The position numbers were made by a program, and so were the translations under genes. From Proteiniclasticum ruminis DSM 24773 (GTDB lineage: Bacteria; Bacillota; Clostridia; Clostridiales; Clostridiaceae): a DNA stretch of 64,000 bases. The notes under the pieces are model-generated. The model ran no database searches. It worked only from the letters and a program-made list of their open reading frames with translations, and was not told the origin of the DNA. Location of the stretch: positions 62,001 to 126,000 of the forward strand of contig NZ_JNKC01000005.1 of the NCBI RefSeq assembly GCF_000701905.1, given 5' to 3'. This document shows positions 6,641 to 15,685 of this stretch, in pieces; position 1 is the first letter of the stretch, and each line of letters starts with the position of its first letter.

Positions 6641-8278
6641 CTACCGGTTGATGACAGAAGAAATAGGGGGAATAACCTGCTTCTTCCTGGAAAGAATACC
6701 TGGGATATATACAGAGTTTTCTTTCATGGTAACCCCAAATGCTTTGTTTATGATATCCTTCTGTTTTCCAACAACAATCAGTTCAGAACCTTCTTTGTAA
6801 ATATCTGTGACGATCAGCACTTGAAGGGTGAACCCAAAATCACTGGTCATTTCTTCCATGGCTTCTATGATGTCACCTTTAAGATCATTCAGTGACTCCG
6901 CATCCATAGTATAGACCTGAGATACACCAATCCGGCTGCTGTCGTAGGTGAATATTTTAAAGTCCTGCTTCAGAATTTCTTCCGGAGTCTTTCCAGCCAG
7001 GGACGTTCCATACTTAAACATCTCCAATGCAAATTCCTCTACATCAATGTCTGCAATCTGAGCCAATCTTTCCAAGGTCAGCCTATCTACATTGGTGGAA
7101 GTGGGGGACTTGAAAAGCAGCGTGTCAGAAATGATCGCTCCAGCTAGAAGACCTGCGGTCTTCTTAGAAGGTCTGATGCCATTTTCAAAGAAAATATTGG
7201 CTACGATGGTTGAGGTACTTCCCACAGGCTCATTCCTGAAGAAAATAGGAGAGGAGGTCGCAACATCCGCAACGCGGTGATGATCAATGATTTCAAGTAT
7301 TTCTGCTTCATTGAGACCTTCAACGGATTGACCTTTTTCATTGTGGTCTACTAAAATCACTTTCTTCTTCTTGCCAGAAATGAGATGATATCGGCTGATG
7401 GTTCCAATGACCTTGCTTTCTTCATTCACCACAGGATAACTTCTGAATCTGGTCTCTGCCATAGTGTTTCTGATGTCTCCGATATAATCATCAGAAGAGA
7501 AATAAATGATATCCTCCCGGCTCATCACATAGCTTACAGGAACCGCTTGGGTGATGAGTCTGGAAGTGGTGTACGTGTCATAAGGTGTGGATAAAATGGT
7601 CACTCTATTCTCATTGGCTTTTTCAATAAGCGATTCTTCCACTTCACCAGATCCCGTGACAATGATCAGTGACACTTTCTTCGAAATGGCCACTTCCAAA
7701 GATTCTCTTCGGTTTCCGGTAATGACGATGTCGCCTTCCTCCAGAGTCCTCTGCACATCCTCAGGGGACGCAGACAATGCAAATATCTTGCCATAATAAT
7801 GCTTTCTGTCTTTATCCAGATGAACGATTTGTCCTGTCAGCGTATCCAACAGATTGTTCACAGTGACTTTGGACTTCCCAAGAATCATGTTATCCCAAAC
7901 ATCCATGTAGCTTTCCGTGACATTGGATACCGAAACCACGCCATTAAGCGTCTCATTCTCGTCTACCACTGGAAGACTTTTAATATTGTTCATCCGCATA
8001 ATATTCCATGCCATCTTCAATGTGATGTCCGATGAGATGGGCGCAATTTTATCGATGTTCAGGTCACTGACCTGCAGCCTTACATTTTCAATATATTGAG
8101 GTGGTTCTACACCAAAATAGGCTAGAATAAAATAAGTCTCCCTGTTGATCTCTCCAAGTCGTACAGGAATATACTGAAAACTGCCGGTTTTATTTTTAAA
8201 CTCAGCATAAGCGAGTGCCGCACAGATGGAATCAGAATCCGGATTTCTGTGACCTGTGATATAAACGATATCTTTCAT
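6641..8278 (-). CDS. ppaC: Mn-dependent family II inorganic pyrophosphatase with CBS and DRTGG regulatory domains
   Basis: Hydrolyses pyrophosphate in the cytoplasm. The DHH phosphoesterase core is split. Motif 1, ITGHRNPDSDS, is at residues 8-18. Then come a CBS motif (about 70-130), a DRTGG domain (about 140-245) and a second CBS motif (about 250-305). The DHH signature EIIDHHRVAD is near residue 335, and the DHHA2 domain follows. At 545 residues it has the full length of the CBS-DRTGG class. Known members are inhibited by AMP/ADP and activated by ATP and diadenosine polyphosphates. The start at 8278 has AGGAGG 7 bases upstream; a longer frame reaching 8356 lacks one. It may link to the polyphosphate genes 22 kb away and to the YqeK domain near 60 kb. 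Confidence 0.94.
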   Translation of the reverse strand: MKDIVYITGHRNPDSDSICAALAYAEFKNKTGSFQYIPVRLGEINRETYFILAYFGVEPPQYIENVRLQVSDLNIDKIAPISSDITLKMAWNIMRMNNIKSLPVVDENETLNGVVSVSNVTESYMDVWDNMILGKSKVTVNNLLDTLTGQIVHLDKDRKHYYGKIFALSASPEDVQRTLEEGDIVITGNRRESLEVAISKKVSLIIVTGSGEVEESLIEKANENRVTILSTPYDTYTTSRLITQAVPVSYVMSREDIIYFSSDDYIGDIRNTMAETRFRSYPVVNEESKVIGTISRYHLISGKKKKVILVDHNEKGQSVEGLNEAEILEIIDHHRVADVATSSPIFFRNEPVGSTSTIVANIFFENGIRPSKKTAGLLAGAIISDTLLFKSPTSTNVDRLTLERLAQIADIDVEEFALEMFKYGTSLAGKTPEEILKQDFKIFTYDSSRIGVSQVYTMDAESLNDLKGDIIEAMEEMTSDFGFTLQVLIVTDIYKEGSELIVVGKQKDIINKAFGVTMKENSVYIPGILSRKKQVIPPISSVINR

Positions 8279-8340
8279 AGTAACCTCCTGATGGGTTGTA
8301 TTTGAAGTATAAAGATGCAATACAGCACAGAGTAGAAAAG

Positions 8341-8369
8341 AAGTCTGCGACAGCAATTGTAGCAGACTT
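8341..8369 (-). terminator. Terminator of the 134-residue protein gene
   Basis: AAGTCTGC (8341-8348) pairs with GCAGACTT (8362-8369). On the minus strand the stem is followed by CTTTTCT. It separates the 8377-8781 gene from ppaC. Confidence 0.6.
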
Positions 8370-8376
8370 TAAAACT

Positions 8377-8781
8377 TTATTTTCTTTTATACTGTACCTG
8401 TTTCTTAGGCATTGGCGCATCAATCTTGAAAAGATCCTTTCTGGTTGTCACGTTTCGGATGTTTTTGATTTCCAGAACCTCACTGTTCTCAGACCCTTTT
8501 TTACCCTTCAGGGCTTGGATCAAGATTACATGACCTTGAGCTACGTTGATAAAGTCCGGCTTCTTGAACCATCTTTTCGCTTTGTAAACACTTCTCACAA
8601 CATTCTTAGAACCGTCTGGCTTGATGATGATGGTTGCAGTCAGGACATTAAACAGCCAAAGGTATTTTTTCTCTTCCACTTTAATGGACAGAACACTTCC
8701 ATAGGCCTGTGTAATTCTGTCACCATATTTCTTCATATAATTGTCCGCATAGTACTTTTGTAATTTATCTCTAAACCCCAT
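8377..8781 (-). CDS. Conserved-looking basic protein of unknown function, 134 residues
   Basis: Not recognised. The protein is soluble and basic, with alternating short beta-strand-like segments (AYGSVLSIKVEEKKYLWLF, ATIIIKPDG, GHVILIQAL) and a Lys-rich C-terminus (PKKQVQYKRK) that could contact nucleic acid. GGAG lies 7 bases before the ATG and a terminator follows, so the gene is probably monocistronic. No enzyme motif, membrane segment or Cys cluster is visible. The beta-rich pattern is compatible with a small barrel or PH-like fold, but that is speculation. Confidence 0.7.
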   Translation of the reverse strand: MGFRDKLQKYYADNYMKKYGDRITQAYGSVLSIKVEEKKYLWLFNVLTATIIIKPDGSKNVVRSVYKAKRWFKKPDFINVAQGHVILIQALKGKKGSENSEVLEIKNIRNVTTRKDLFKIDAPMPKKQVQYKRK

Positions 8782-9040
8782 TGTTAAACTCCTTTATCCT
8801 ATGATTGCTACACTATATTATAACATAAACCCTAAAAAAGTATACGGCAAATTCCTTGTGTTTTCAAGGGATTATCCGAATGTTCCTGTTCTTCTGGAGT
8901 TATCTGTGTTTAAAGGCTTTATGCATCTGATTTGATGTCCACCTTTCATCCGCCTTCCTGTTTATTTTACGAAGGATACTAGGAGAGAGAAGGGATTCTG
9001 TGATAAAATGAGTTTGATTAGAACTAGGAGGTAATGAAAA

Positions 9041-9694
9041 ATGGATAAACTGACATTGGCAAAGCATATTGACCATACATTATTAAAACCGGATGGCACT
9101 GAAGCAGAGCTTATCAAGCTTTGTGAGGAGGCGAAAGAATATAAGTTTTTCAGTGTGTGCGTCAACCCTTGCAACATTGAAAAAGCGAAGGAACTGCTGA
9201 AAGACTCTGATACAAAGATCTGTACTGTTGTGGGATTCCCCCTGGGACAGATGACCACAGAAGCCAAGAGCTTTGAAACAAAAGAAGCGGTGTTTTTAGG
9301 TGCGGAAGAAGTGGATATGGTCATCAATATCGGCAAGCTGAAAGATGGGGATTATGACTATGTTCTGGAAGATATCCGCGCAGTGGTCCTTGCTGCAGGC
9401 GGAGTACTGACCAAAGTGATCATCGAAAGCTGCCTACTTACCGATGAAGAAAAAGTAAAAGCATGCGAGCTAGCCAAGGCAGCTGGTGCAGATTACGTGA
9501 AGACTTCCACAGGATTCTCCAAATCAGGTGCTACGAAGGAAGACATCGCCCTGATGAGAAAAACCGTAGGCCCAGAAATGGGTATCAAAGCATCAGGAGG
9601 TATCCGTACACTGGAAGATGCTCTGGCTATGATTGAGAATGGCGCTTCCAGATTGGGCCTTTCTGCAAGTGTTTCTATTGTAAACTCTCTATAA
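9041..9694 (+). CDS. deoC: Deoxyribose-phosphate aldolase
   Basis: Cleaves 2-deoxyribose 5-phosphate to acetaldehyde and glyceraldehyde 3-phosphate in deoxynucleoside salvage. A complete TIM-barrel DERA of 217 residues. The Schiff-base lysine is K154 in DYVKTSTGF, the assisting lysine K183 lies in [10 protein letters not shown], and the acid/base D92 is in [10 protein letters not shown]. The start has AGGAGG 8 bases upstream. It appears to be cotranscribed with the 110-residue gene that follows 43 bases later, and both share the terminator at 10074. Other deo genes (deoA/deoB/deoD) are not in the window. Confidence 0.96.
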   Translation: MDKLTLAKHIDHTLLKPDGTEAELIKLCEEAKEYKFFSVCVNPCNIEKAKELLKDSDTKICTVVGFPLGQMTTEAKSFETKEAVFLGAEEVDMVINIGKLKDGDYDYVLEDIRAVVLAAGGVLTKVIIESCLLTDEEKVKACELAKAAGADYVKTSTGFSKSGATKEDIALMRKTVGPEMGIKASGGIRTLEDALAMIENGASRLGLSASVSIVNSL

Positions 9695-9737
9695 GCATTC
9701 CCCGCCACTTCTGAAGTCTTGGAGAAGGAGAAAACAA

Positions 9738-10070
9738 ATGTATCGTGACATAATAGATGGAGACAAATTAAAAAAACTTCTGCCAGACCTTCCAGAGGAC
9801 TTATCAAATGGAGAATTGGAAATTTTTATAAGACCTTATTCTGATGACAGCAAGAAGCTGGAAGAGGTTCTTAGAAAGATCAAAAAACAAGTGAACCGCT
9901 CTGCGTTTTTAGGAAAAGAAAAAGAAGTTTTCTTTTTTGAAGCAGAGGAAGTTCCAGACGACCTGCGCAAACCTCTAACATCAAAACTGAAAGAGCTTGG
10001 GTACAATGCAGACATCAAAGAAGGCGCCCGAGGCACAGTTATCCTGACCCTCCGCTGGAAGAACACATAA
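9738..10070 (+). CDS. Unknown protein, 110 residues, downstream of deoC
   Basis: Not recognised. The gene has AAGGAG before its ATG and is followed by a strong terminator, so it is very likely translated as the second gene of the deoC unit. The protein is soluble and Lys/Glu-rich, with two halves: an acidic N-terminal part (LPDLPEDLSNGELEIFIRPY) and a helix-strand C-terminal part ending GARGTVILTLRWKNT. No catalytic motif or membrane helix is visible. Position suggests a role near nucleoside metabolism, but no function can be assigned. Confidence 0.75.
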   Translation: MYRDIIDGDKLKKLLPDLPEDLSNGELEIFIRPYSDDSKKLEEVLRKIKKQVNRSAFLGKEKEVFFFEAEEVPDDLRKPLTSKLKELGYNADIKEGARGTVILTLRWKNT

Positions 10071-10073
10071 TAA

Positions 10074-10116
10074 AACCAGAGTTACGGCTTTTATCAGCCT
10101 GAACTCTGGTTTTTTT
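10074..10116 (+). terminator. Terminator of the deoC unit
   Basis: AACCAGAGTT (10074-10083) pairs with AACTCTGGTT (10102-10111), followed by a T-run to 10116. The next gene is convergent and ends at 10127, so it may serve both. Confidence 0.85.
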
Positions 10117-10126
10117 CATCTTATGA

Positions 10127-10417
10127 TCAGGTTCGTTTATTGGGAATTTTTCTGAAAATGAGATTTCCCACAAGATTGCCAAAAACTACTGAAGCCAGCA
10201 TAAAGACAAACAGCAGATAGGCCAGAGGCATAAAGCCTTCCAAGTTCCCAAAATATGTTTGATATAAAAGATAGGGAATCAGGAGAAGGCTGAGGAGCGT
10301 TGGAAGAAAACGAACCCATTTGTTTTTTGTGAAAAGAGAGCTGATAAAACTGTAAATCCCTCCGGCAAGAAACAGGAGAACAAGTAAAAATATGAGTCTT
10401 AGGGTTCCTGTATCCAT
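10127..10417 (-). CDS. Small integral membrane protein, three predicted helices
   Basis: A 96-residue protein of unknown function. The hydrophobic segments are roughly residues 4-26 (LRLIFLLVLLFLAGGIYSFI), 38-55 (FLPTLLSLLLIPYLLY) and 63-85 (MPLAYLLFVFMLASVVFGNL), with a basic tail (FRKIPNKRT). The ATG at 10417 is chosen because AAAGGAG lies 8 bases upstream; an upstream ATG at 10435 has no such site. It is a single-gene unit between convergent deoC and divergent 10583. No family is recognised. Confidence 0.75.
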   Translation of the reverse strand: MDTGTLRLIFLLVLLFLAGGIYSFISSLFTKNKWVRFLPTLLSLLLIPYLLYQTYFGNLEGFMPLAYLLFVFMLASVVFGNLVGNLIFRKIPNKRT

Positions 10418-10582
10418 ATGAAAAGCTCCTTTCATTGTTGATTTGAATGATTCTAATTATAACAAAATGTAGTTTGATAAGCAAAATAATGGTAAACTAT
10501 TAATACATTATTCAGATATTGTCTAAATCCTCGTTGTCTTTCTACGCTACAATAAGAAAAAGGATGGAAGGAGTTTTTGCTG

Positions 10583-11044
10583 ATGATTGACCGCGAAATG
10601 CAGAAAATGGAAGGACGCTGGTTCCTTCAGTATTCCGGGTGTCCTTTATGGAAGAAGGGAAGCATTGATACCATATCCTTTGACTTTGAACTGATGCACA
10701 AAGGAGAGGATCTGGTCTTGAAGGAACAGGTAGAATATCGAAAAAACAGTAAAATGAAAGTGAAAAAAGGCTTTGAGATTCCTGACGAAAAGACCGGTAC
10801 TTTCCATTGGCGTGGAGTAGGGATGAACAGACTGTTCAGAAACACTTCCAAAGTGCTGTATAATGCAGAAGGGATTCTCGTTATGTGGTTTGAAAAAACA
10901 ATTTCCGCACCAGAATCCATTGATATTCTGACCCGAAAAAAGCATCTGACTGCTCAGGAAAGCGGATACATTTTCCGAATTCTGGAAACCATTGAAGATG
11001 CACGTAAATTCATCCCTAATCTGGAATCTGTGAATATCTTGTAA
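10583..11044 (+). CDS. Lipocalin-like protein of unknown function
   Basis: A 153-residue cytoplasmic protein. The N-terminal KMEGRWFLQYSGCPLW contains a GxW motif, and the rest is a series of short amphipathic strands (ISFDFEL, LVLKEQVEYR, MKVKKGFEI, GTFHWRGVG, ILVMWFEKT). It ends in a helix after LTAQESGYIFRI. This order, GxW then a barrel then a helix, is that of lipocalin/fatty-acid-binding-like proteins, but sequence alone does not prove it. AAGGAG is 9 bases before the ATG. There is no signal peptide, so any ligand would be intracellular. Confidence 0.65.
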   Translation: MIDREMQKMEGRWFLQYSGCPLWKKGSIDTISFDFELMHKGEDLVLKEQVEYRKNSKMKVKKGFEIPDEKTGTFHWRGVGMNRLFRNTSKVLYNAEGILVMWFEKTISAPESIDILTRKKHLTAQESGYIFRILETIEDARKFIPNLESVNIL

Positions 11045-11104
11045 TTTTGTGGGATTATTCACAATTGCAATTGATTGAAAATTTCGTCAAAGAGCGTAAA
11101 AAGC

Positions 11105-11133
11105 TTGATAAAATGCCGTTTTTCGATTAAAAT
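11105..11133 (+). promoter_or_regulatory. Vegetative promoter of hpf
   Basis: TTGATA (11105-11110), 17-base spacer, TAAAAT (11128-11133). Each box matches consensus at five of six positions. It lies about 40 bases before the hpf start codon. Confidence 0.65.
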
Positions 11134-11174
11134 AGAAGTAACATCAAACAGTAATCAACAAGGGGGCCAAATGT

Positions 11175-11711
11175 ATGAAGACTTACATTTATGCAAGAAA
11201 CATCACGTTAACAGATGGATTAAAGGAGGCCGTAGAAAACAAACTGAACAGGCTAGACAAATACTTCAACCAGCCTGTGGAGGCTAGAGCAACTCTTAGT
11301 GTCACTAAGATGGATCAAACCTTCGAAGTCACCATCCCCTTCGGAAATGTACTGCTGAGAGCTGAAGAATCAAGTGATGACATGTACAAATCCATCGATC
11401 TTGTTCAGGATAAACTGGAAAGACAGATCAGAAAATATAAAACAAAAATAGAAAGAAAAGCTGGAGACACTTCCGTCAGATTCAATGAAACTGCTTTTAC
11501 CAGAGCAGATGAAAAAGATGAGGAAGATGCACCTAGGATTGTAAGGACCAAAAAAATCTCCATGAAGCCTATGTCCAAAGAAGAAGCAGTGCTTCAGATG
11601 GAGCTTCTTGGCCACAACTTCTATGTATTTGAAGATGAAGACGGAGAAACCAGTGTGGTCTACAAGAGAAAGGATGGCAATTACGGACTTCTTGAAAGAG
11701 AAGAAGAATAA
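11175..11711 (+). CDS. hpf: Ribosome hibernation promoting factor, long form
   Basis: Binds the 30S decoding region and dimerises 70S ribosomes into inactive 100S particles in stationary phase. The 178 residues contain the N-terminal S30AE/HPF domain (1-100: MKTYIYARNITLTDGLKE, ARATLSVTKMDQTFEVTIP) and, after a charged linker (about 100-120), the C-terminal dimerisation domain (IVRTKKISMKPMSKEEA and following), so this is the long Firmicute form. A GGGGG ribosome site sits 8 bases before the ATG. It precedes secA and prfB, the usual order in Bacillota, but has its own promoter and terminator. Confidence 0.95.
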   Translation: MKTYIYARNITLTDGLKEAVENKLNRLDKYFNQPVEARATLSVTKMDQTFEVTIPFGNVLLRAEESSDDMYKSIDLVQDKLERQIRKYKTKIERKAGDTSVRFNETAFTRADEKDEEDAPRIVRTKKISMKPMSKEEAVLQMELLGHNFYVFEDEDGETSVVYKRKDGNYGLLEREEE

Positions 11712-11730
11712 AAGTAAATTATAAACTTTG

Positions 11731-11757
11731 GATGGAGCACGAAAGTGCTCCATTTTT
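11731..11757 (+). terminator. Terminator of hpf
   Basis: ATGGAGCAC and GTGCTCCAT pair around a GAAA tetraloop, followed by TTTTT. Confidence 0.88.
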
Positions 11758-11864
11758 ACATGTCAGTAAAGGGAAATACGGAAAATAGTTCATTCAGGGT
11801 TAATGTATATTTAATTTTTTCGTTGTAAACTAAATAGGATGAAAATCAGGCTGTTCCTAATATA

Positions 11865-11894
11865 TTGATATATTTTGTGGATAAGTGCTATAAT
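11865..11894 (+). promoter_or_regulatory. Promoter of secA
   Basis: TTGATA (11865-11870), 18-base spacer, TATAAT (11889-11894) preceded by TGC, an extended -10. The leader to the secA ATG is about 90 bases and shows no obvious secM-like arrest peptide. Confidence 0.7.
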
Positions 11895-11990
11895 ATTATT
11901 TGTGCCATTCTATCTTTTCAGTAAATTGTACAGATAGACTCTGGCGAAGATTACATCGAGTCATTGAAATATGAATATGGAGTTGAAAAA

Positions 11991-14492
11991 ATGGGATTAT
12001 TTGATAAGGTTTTTGGAACCTATAGTGAAAGGGAAGTAAAACGGATCCTGCCAATCGTGGATCAGGTGGAAGCCCTGGATGAAGAGTTTCAAAAACTAAC
12101 CGACGACGAATTAAGAGGAAAAACAGAAGAATTCAAAAAAAGACTTTCTAATGGAGAAACTCTGGATGATATTCTCCCTGAAGCATTCGCCACAGTACGT
12201 GAGGCTTCTTACAGAGTGCTCAACATGAAACATTTCCGTGTCCAGATTATTGGTGGATTAATTCTTCATCAAGGAAGAATTGCGGAAATGAAAACCGGTG
12301 AAGGTAAGACCCTTGTCGCCACACTGCCTTCCTATCTCAACGCATTGTCCGGCAACGGTGTCCACGTGGTTACCGTCAACGATTATCTAGCCTCTAGAGA
12401 TAGAGACTGGATGGGACAGATCTATGAGTTCCTAGGACTCACCTGTGGTGTCATCCTGCATGGACTGACCAACGAACAGCGAAAAGAAGCCTATGCTTCA
12501 GACATCACATATGGAACCAACAATGAGTTTGGGTTTGATTATCTGAGAGACAACATGGTGGTCTATAAAGAAAGACGCGTGCAGCGTGAACTGAATTTCG
12601 CCATTGTCGATGAAGTGGACTCCATTCTCATCGACGAAGCAAGAACACCTCTGATCATTTCTGGACAGGGAGATAAATCTACAGAATTCTATAAAGTAGC
12701 GGATTTCTTTGTGAAGCGTCTTAAAAAAGAAGAACACTTCACCGTAGATGAGAAAGCAAAGTCCGTTGTACTCTCTGAGGAAGGAATTAAGGAAGCTGAG
12801 TCTGTTTTCCATCTGGAAAACTACGCAGAGCCTAAAAATATGGAGCTTCAGCATCATGTGACTCAGGCTTTGAAAGCCAACTATCTTTTTAAAGTAGATA
12901 AGGATTACATGGTCAAGGACGGAGAAGTTGTTATCGTAGATGAATTCACCGGCCGTCTTATGGAAGGGCGAAGATATTCTGATGGTCTCCATCAGGCCAT
13001 TGAAGCAAAAGAAGGCGTAAAGGTAGAAAGAGAGTCCAAAACTCTAGCTACCATCACCTACCAGAACTACTTCAGAATGTATAAGAAGCTTTCCGGTATG
13101 ACCGGTACAGCACAAACAGAAGAAAATGAATTCAGACATACCTATGGTCTGGACGTTGTGGTGATTCCTACCAATAAAGAAATACGCAGAATGGATCAGC
13201 CTGACCTTATTTATAGAACGGTCCAGGCGAAATATAAAGCTGTCGTTCAGGAGATCAAAGAGGCCTACAGCCGCAGACAGCCTGTACTGGTTGGTACCAC
13301 TTCCATCGAGAAGTCTGAGTATCTTTCAGCGCTCCTGAAAAAGAACGGGGTTCCTCATGAAGTGCTGAATGCAAAGTACCATGAAAAAGAAGCTGAAATC
13401 GTCGCTCGCGCAGGTGAGCCAGGTTCCATCACCATTGCCACCAATATGGCTGGTAGAGGTACAGACATCAAACTGGGCGAAGGCGTGGTCGATCTCGGCG
13501 GTCTTAAGATCATCGGTACAGAACGTCATGAATCCAGACGTATTGACAACCAGCTGAGAGGACGTTCCGGACGTCAGGGAGATCCTGGTGAGTCCAGATT
13601 CTACCTGTCCCTGGAAGATGACCTCATGAGAATCTTCGGATCCGAAAAACTCTTCGGCATGATTGACAACATCGGTCTTGGTGAAGATGCTATTGAGTCC
13701 AAGATGGTCACAAAATCCATCGAAAACGCCCAGAAGAAAGTGGAAGGAAACAACTTCGATACGAGAAAAACTCTTCTTGGCTACGATGATGTCATGAATA
13801 TGCAAAGAGAAGTCATCTACGGTCAGCGCCAGATGGTTCTGGAGGGCAAGGACCTCAAAGAGAATGTCCGTGCAATGCTTCAAAACGTGGTTTCCACTGC
13901 AGTAGAACTTCATCTGTCCAATGGTATGGATAAAGAAGAATCATTGAAGAACCTCATTGCTTATATGGAAGATGCCTTCGTTCCCCATAACAGCATCACC
14001 GTAGACCAGCTTCGGGAAATGAAAAATAGCGAGATCGAGGAGACGCTCTTTGACATTGGTGTTTCCATCCATGAAGCAAAGGAAACTGAAATTGGCGAGC
14101 AGATCCGTGAGATTGAACGTGTGATACTCCTGAAGGTGGTAGACACAAAATGGATGGAACATATCAACAACATGGACCATCTGAAACGAGGTATCGGATT
14201 AAGAGCTTACAAGCAGCAGGATCCAGTTCAGGCTTATCAGTTTGAAGGTTCCGAGATGTTTGATGAAATGATTCGTTCCATCAACTTCGATACCATCAAA
14301 TATATCCTGAAAATCACGGTCAAGAAGGAAGAACCTATTGAGCGAGAGCAGGTAGCAAAGGAAACATCCACCAATCAGGACAACACCCTGAAGAAACAGC
14401 CTATTAAGAAGGATACAAGGGTAGGAAGGAATTCCCCTTGTCCATGCGGAAGTGGTAAAAAATACAAGAACTGTCATGGTCTTGGCCAATAA
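11991..14492 (+). CDS. secA: Preprotein translocase ATPase SecA
   Basis: The motor of Sec-dependent protein export at the SecYEG channel. The 833 residues begin [18 protein letters not shown] and contain Walker A (MKTGEGKTL near 100), the DEVD box ([16 protein letters not shown] near 210), NBF2 motifs ([32 protein letters not shown]) and the preprotein cross-linking and helical wing domains. The C-terminal zinc finger [17 protein letters not shown], which contacts SecB or phospholipid, is intact. GGAG lies 8 bases before the ATG chosen; a longer frame to 11964 lacks a ribosome site. It is followed after 63 bases by prfB. Confidence 0.97.
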   Translation: MGLFDKVFGTYSEREVKRILPIVDQVEALDEEFQKLTDDELRGKTEEFKKRLSNGETLDDILPEAFATVREASYRVLNMKHFRVQIIGGLILHQGRIAEMKTGEGKTLVATLPSYLNALSGNGVHVVTVNDYLASRDRDWMGQIYEFLGLTCGVILHGLTNEQRKEAYASDITYGTNNEFGFDYLRDNMVVYKERRVQRELNFAIVDEVDSILIDEARTPLIISGQGDKSTEFYKVADFFVKRLKKEEHFTVDEKAKSVVLSEEGIKEAESVFHLENYAEPKNMELQHHVTQALKANYLFKVDKDYMVKDGEVVIVDEFTGRLMEGRRYSDGLHQAIEAKEGVKVERESKTLATITYQNYFRMYKKLSGMTGTAQTEENEFRHTYGLDVVVIPTNKEIRRMDQPDLIYRTVQAKYKAVVQEIKEAYSRRQPVLVGTTSIEKSEYLSALLKKNGVPHEVLNAKYHEKEAEIVARAGEPGSITIATNMAGRGTDIKLGEGVVDLGGLKIIGTERHESRRIDNQLRGRSGRQGDPGESRFYLSLEDDLMRIFGSEKLFGMIDNIGLGEDAIESKMVTKSIENAQKKVEGNNFDTRKTLLGYDDVMNMQREVIYGQRQMVLEGKDLKENVRAMLQNVVSTAVELHLSNGMDKEESLKNLIAYMEDAFVPHNSITVDQLREMKNSEIEETLFDIGVSIHEAKETEIGEQIREIERVILLKVVDTKWMEHINNMDHLKRGIGLRAYKQQDPVQAYQFEGSEMFDEMIRSINFDTIKYILKITVKKEEPIEREQVAKETSTNQDNTLKKQPIKKDTRVGRNSPCPCGSGKKYKNCHGLGQ

Positions 14493-14555
14493 AAGCTGTA
14501 AATAGACTTGGGCAACCAAGTCTATTTTAAAGTAAAAGATAAAGGAGTGAAATCT

Positions 14556-15675
14556 ATGTTGCCAAAAATACAGGAAGCGGTAACGGAACTGAAGAGTTTC
14601 AAAGAATCACTGGAAGAAATCCGGGTGTCTCTTTGACATCGATGCATTGTCCAGACGCAGAGAAGAACTGATCTTCAAAATGCAGGAAGGATCTTTCTGG
14701 AATAACCTCGAAGAAGCCAAACAAGTGACACAGGAAGAGAAAGCTATCGAGTATACCATAAAAGAGTATAAAGACCTTTCCAGCAGAGTGGAGGATGCTC
14801 TCGATATGGTGGAACTCACGGATGATGACGGAGAGATGCAGACCTTGCTCTTAGGGGAAGTAAAAGACCTGAGAAAAGGTGTGGAAGCCATGCATCTGAA
14901 AGTCCTTTTATCAGGTGAATATGACAACAACGATGTGATTCTGACATTGAAAAGTGGTGTGGGCGGTACTGATGCACAGGATTGGACATCCATGCTGCTG
15001 CGGATGTATAGCCGTTGGGCAGAAAAGAAAGGATTTTCTGTAGAACTTCTTTCTCTCCAGGACGGAGATGAAGCTGGCATCAGAGATGCCTCTCTTAAAA
15101 TCACCGGCCCCTATGCATACGGTTATCTGAAAGCAGAAAAAGGCATCCACAGACTGGTTCGAATTTCACCATTCAACGCTTCCGGCAAAAGGCAGACAAG
15201 TTTTGCCTCTGTAGAAGCTGTACCTCTACTTAAAGATGACAGTGAAGTGGTGATTAAAGATGATGAACTTAGGATTGATACCTACAGAAGCACCGGTGCT
15301 GGAGGACAGCATGTAAACACCACGGATTCAGCGGTTCGAATCACACACCTTCCCACGGGAATCGTAGTCACATGCCAGAACGAAAGAAGCCAGATTCAGA
15401 ATAAAGAAACAGCCATGAAAATGCTGAAGTCAAAACTCGTGGAGCTGAAAATACGATTCCAAAAAGAAAAAATAGAAGATATTACAGGCGAAATGAAAGA
15501 CATGGGCTGGGGAAGCCAGATCCGAAGTTACGTTTTCAATCCCTATAATCTGGTGAAGGACCATAGAACACTGGAAGAGGACGCCAATGTGGATGCTGTG
15601 ATGGATGGGGACCTGGACAGATTTATCAGTGCCTATCTTAAGAGCATGAGTAATGGAAGCCTTCGGGCAGAGTAG
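14556..15675 (+). CDS. prfB: Peptide chain release factor 2, with programmed +1 frameshift
   Basis: Terminates translation at UGA and UAA. A 26-codon zero-frame leader (14556-14633) ends in CTT TGA at 14631-14636; a +1 shift continues at GAC 14635 and runs to 15675, giving about 372 residues. The slippery CUU UGA C and an upstream GGGTG (14624-14628) that can pair with 16S rRNA match the known autoregulatory site: low RF2 promotes the shift. The stop-recognition tripeptide is SPF in RISPFNASGKR and the catalytic loop is GAGGQHVNTTDSAV. AAGGAG is 7 bases before the ATG. This is an intact gene, not a pseudogene. Confidence 0.96.
14624..14637 (+). promoter_or_regulatory. prfB recoding signal
   Basis: The internal Shine-Dalgarno-like GGGTG followed by TCT CTT TGA C. 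The ribosome shifts +1 at CUU when UGA is read slowly. The zero frame ends at 14636 and the +1 frame opens with GAC at 14635. Confidence 0.93.
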
Positions 15676-15685
15676 GAGTATAAAG

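Noticed and set aside
14556-14636. Short frame ending in TGA before the prfB body, looking like a frameshifted pseudogene
   Set aside because: CTTTGAC and the position match the known RF2 programmed frameshift, so it is functional recoding.
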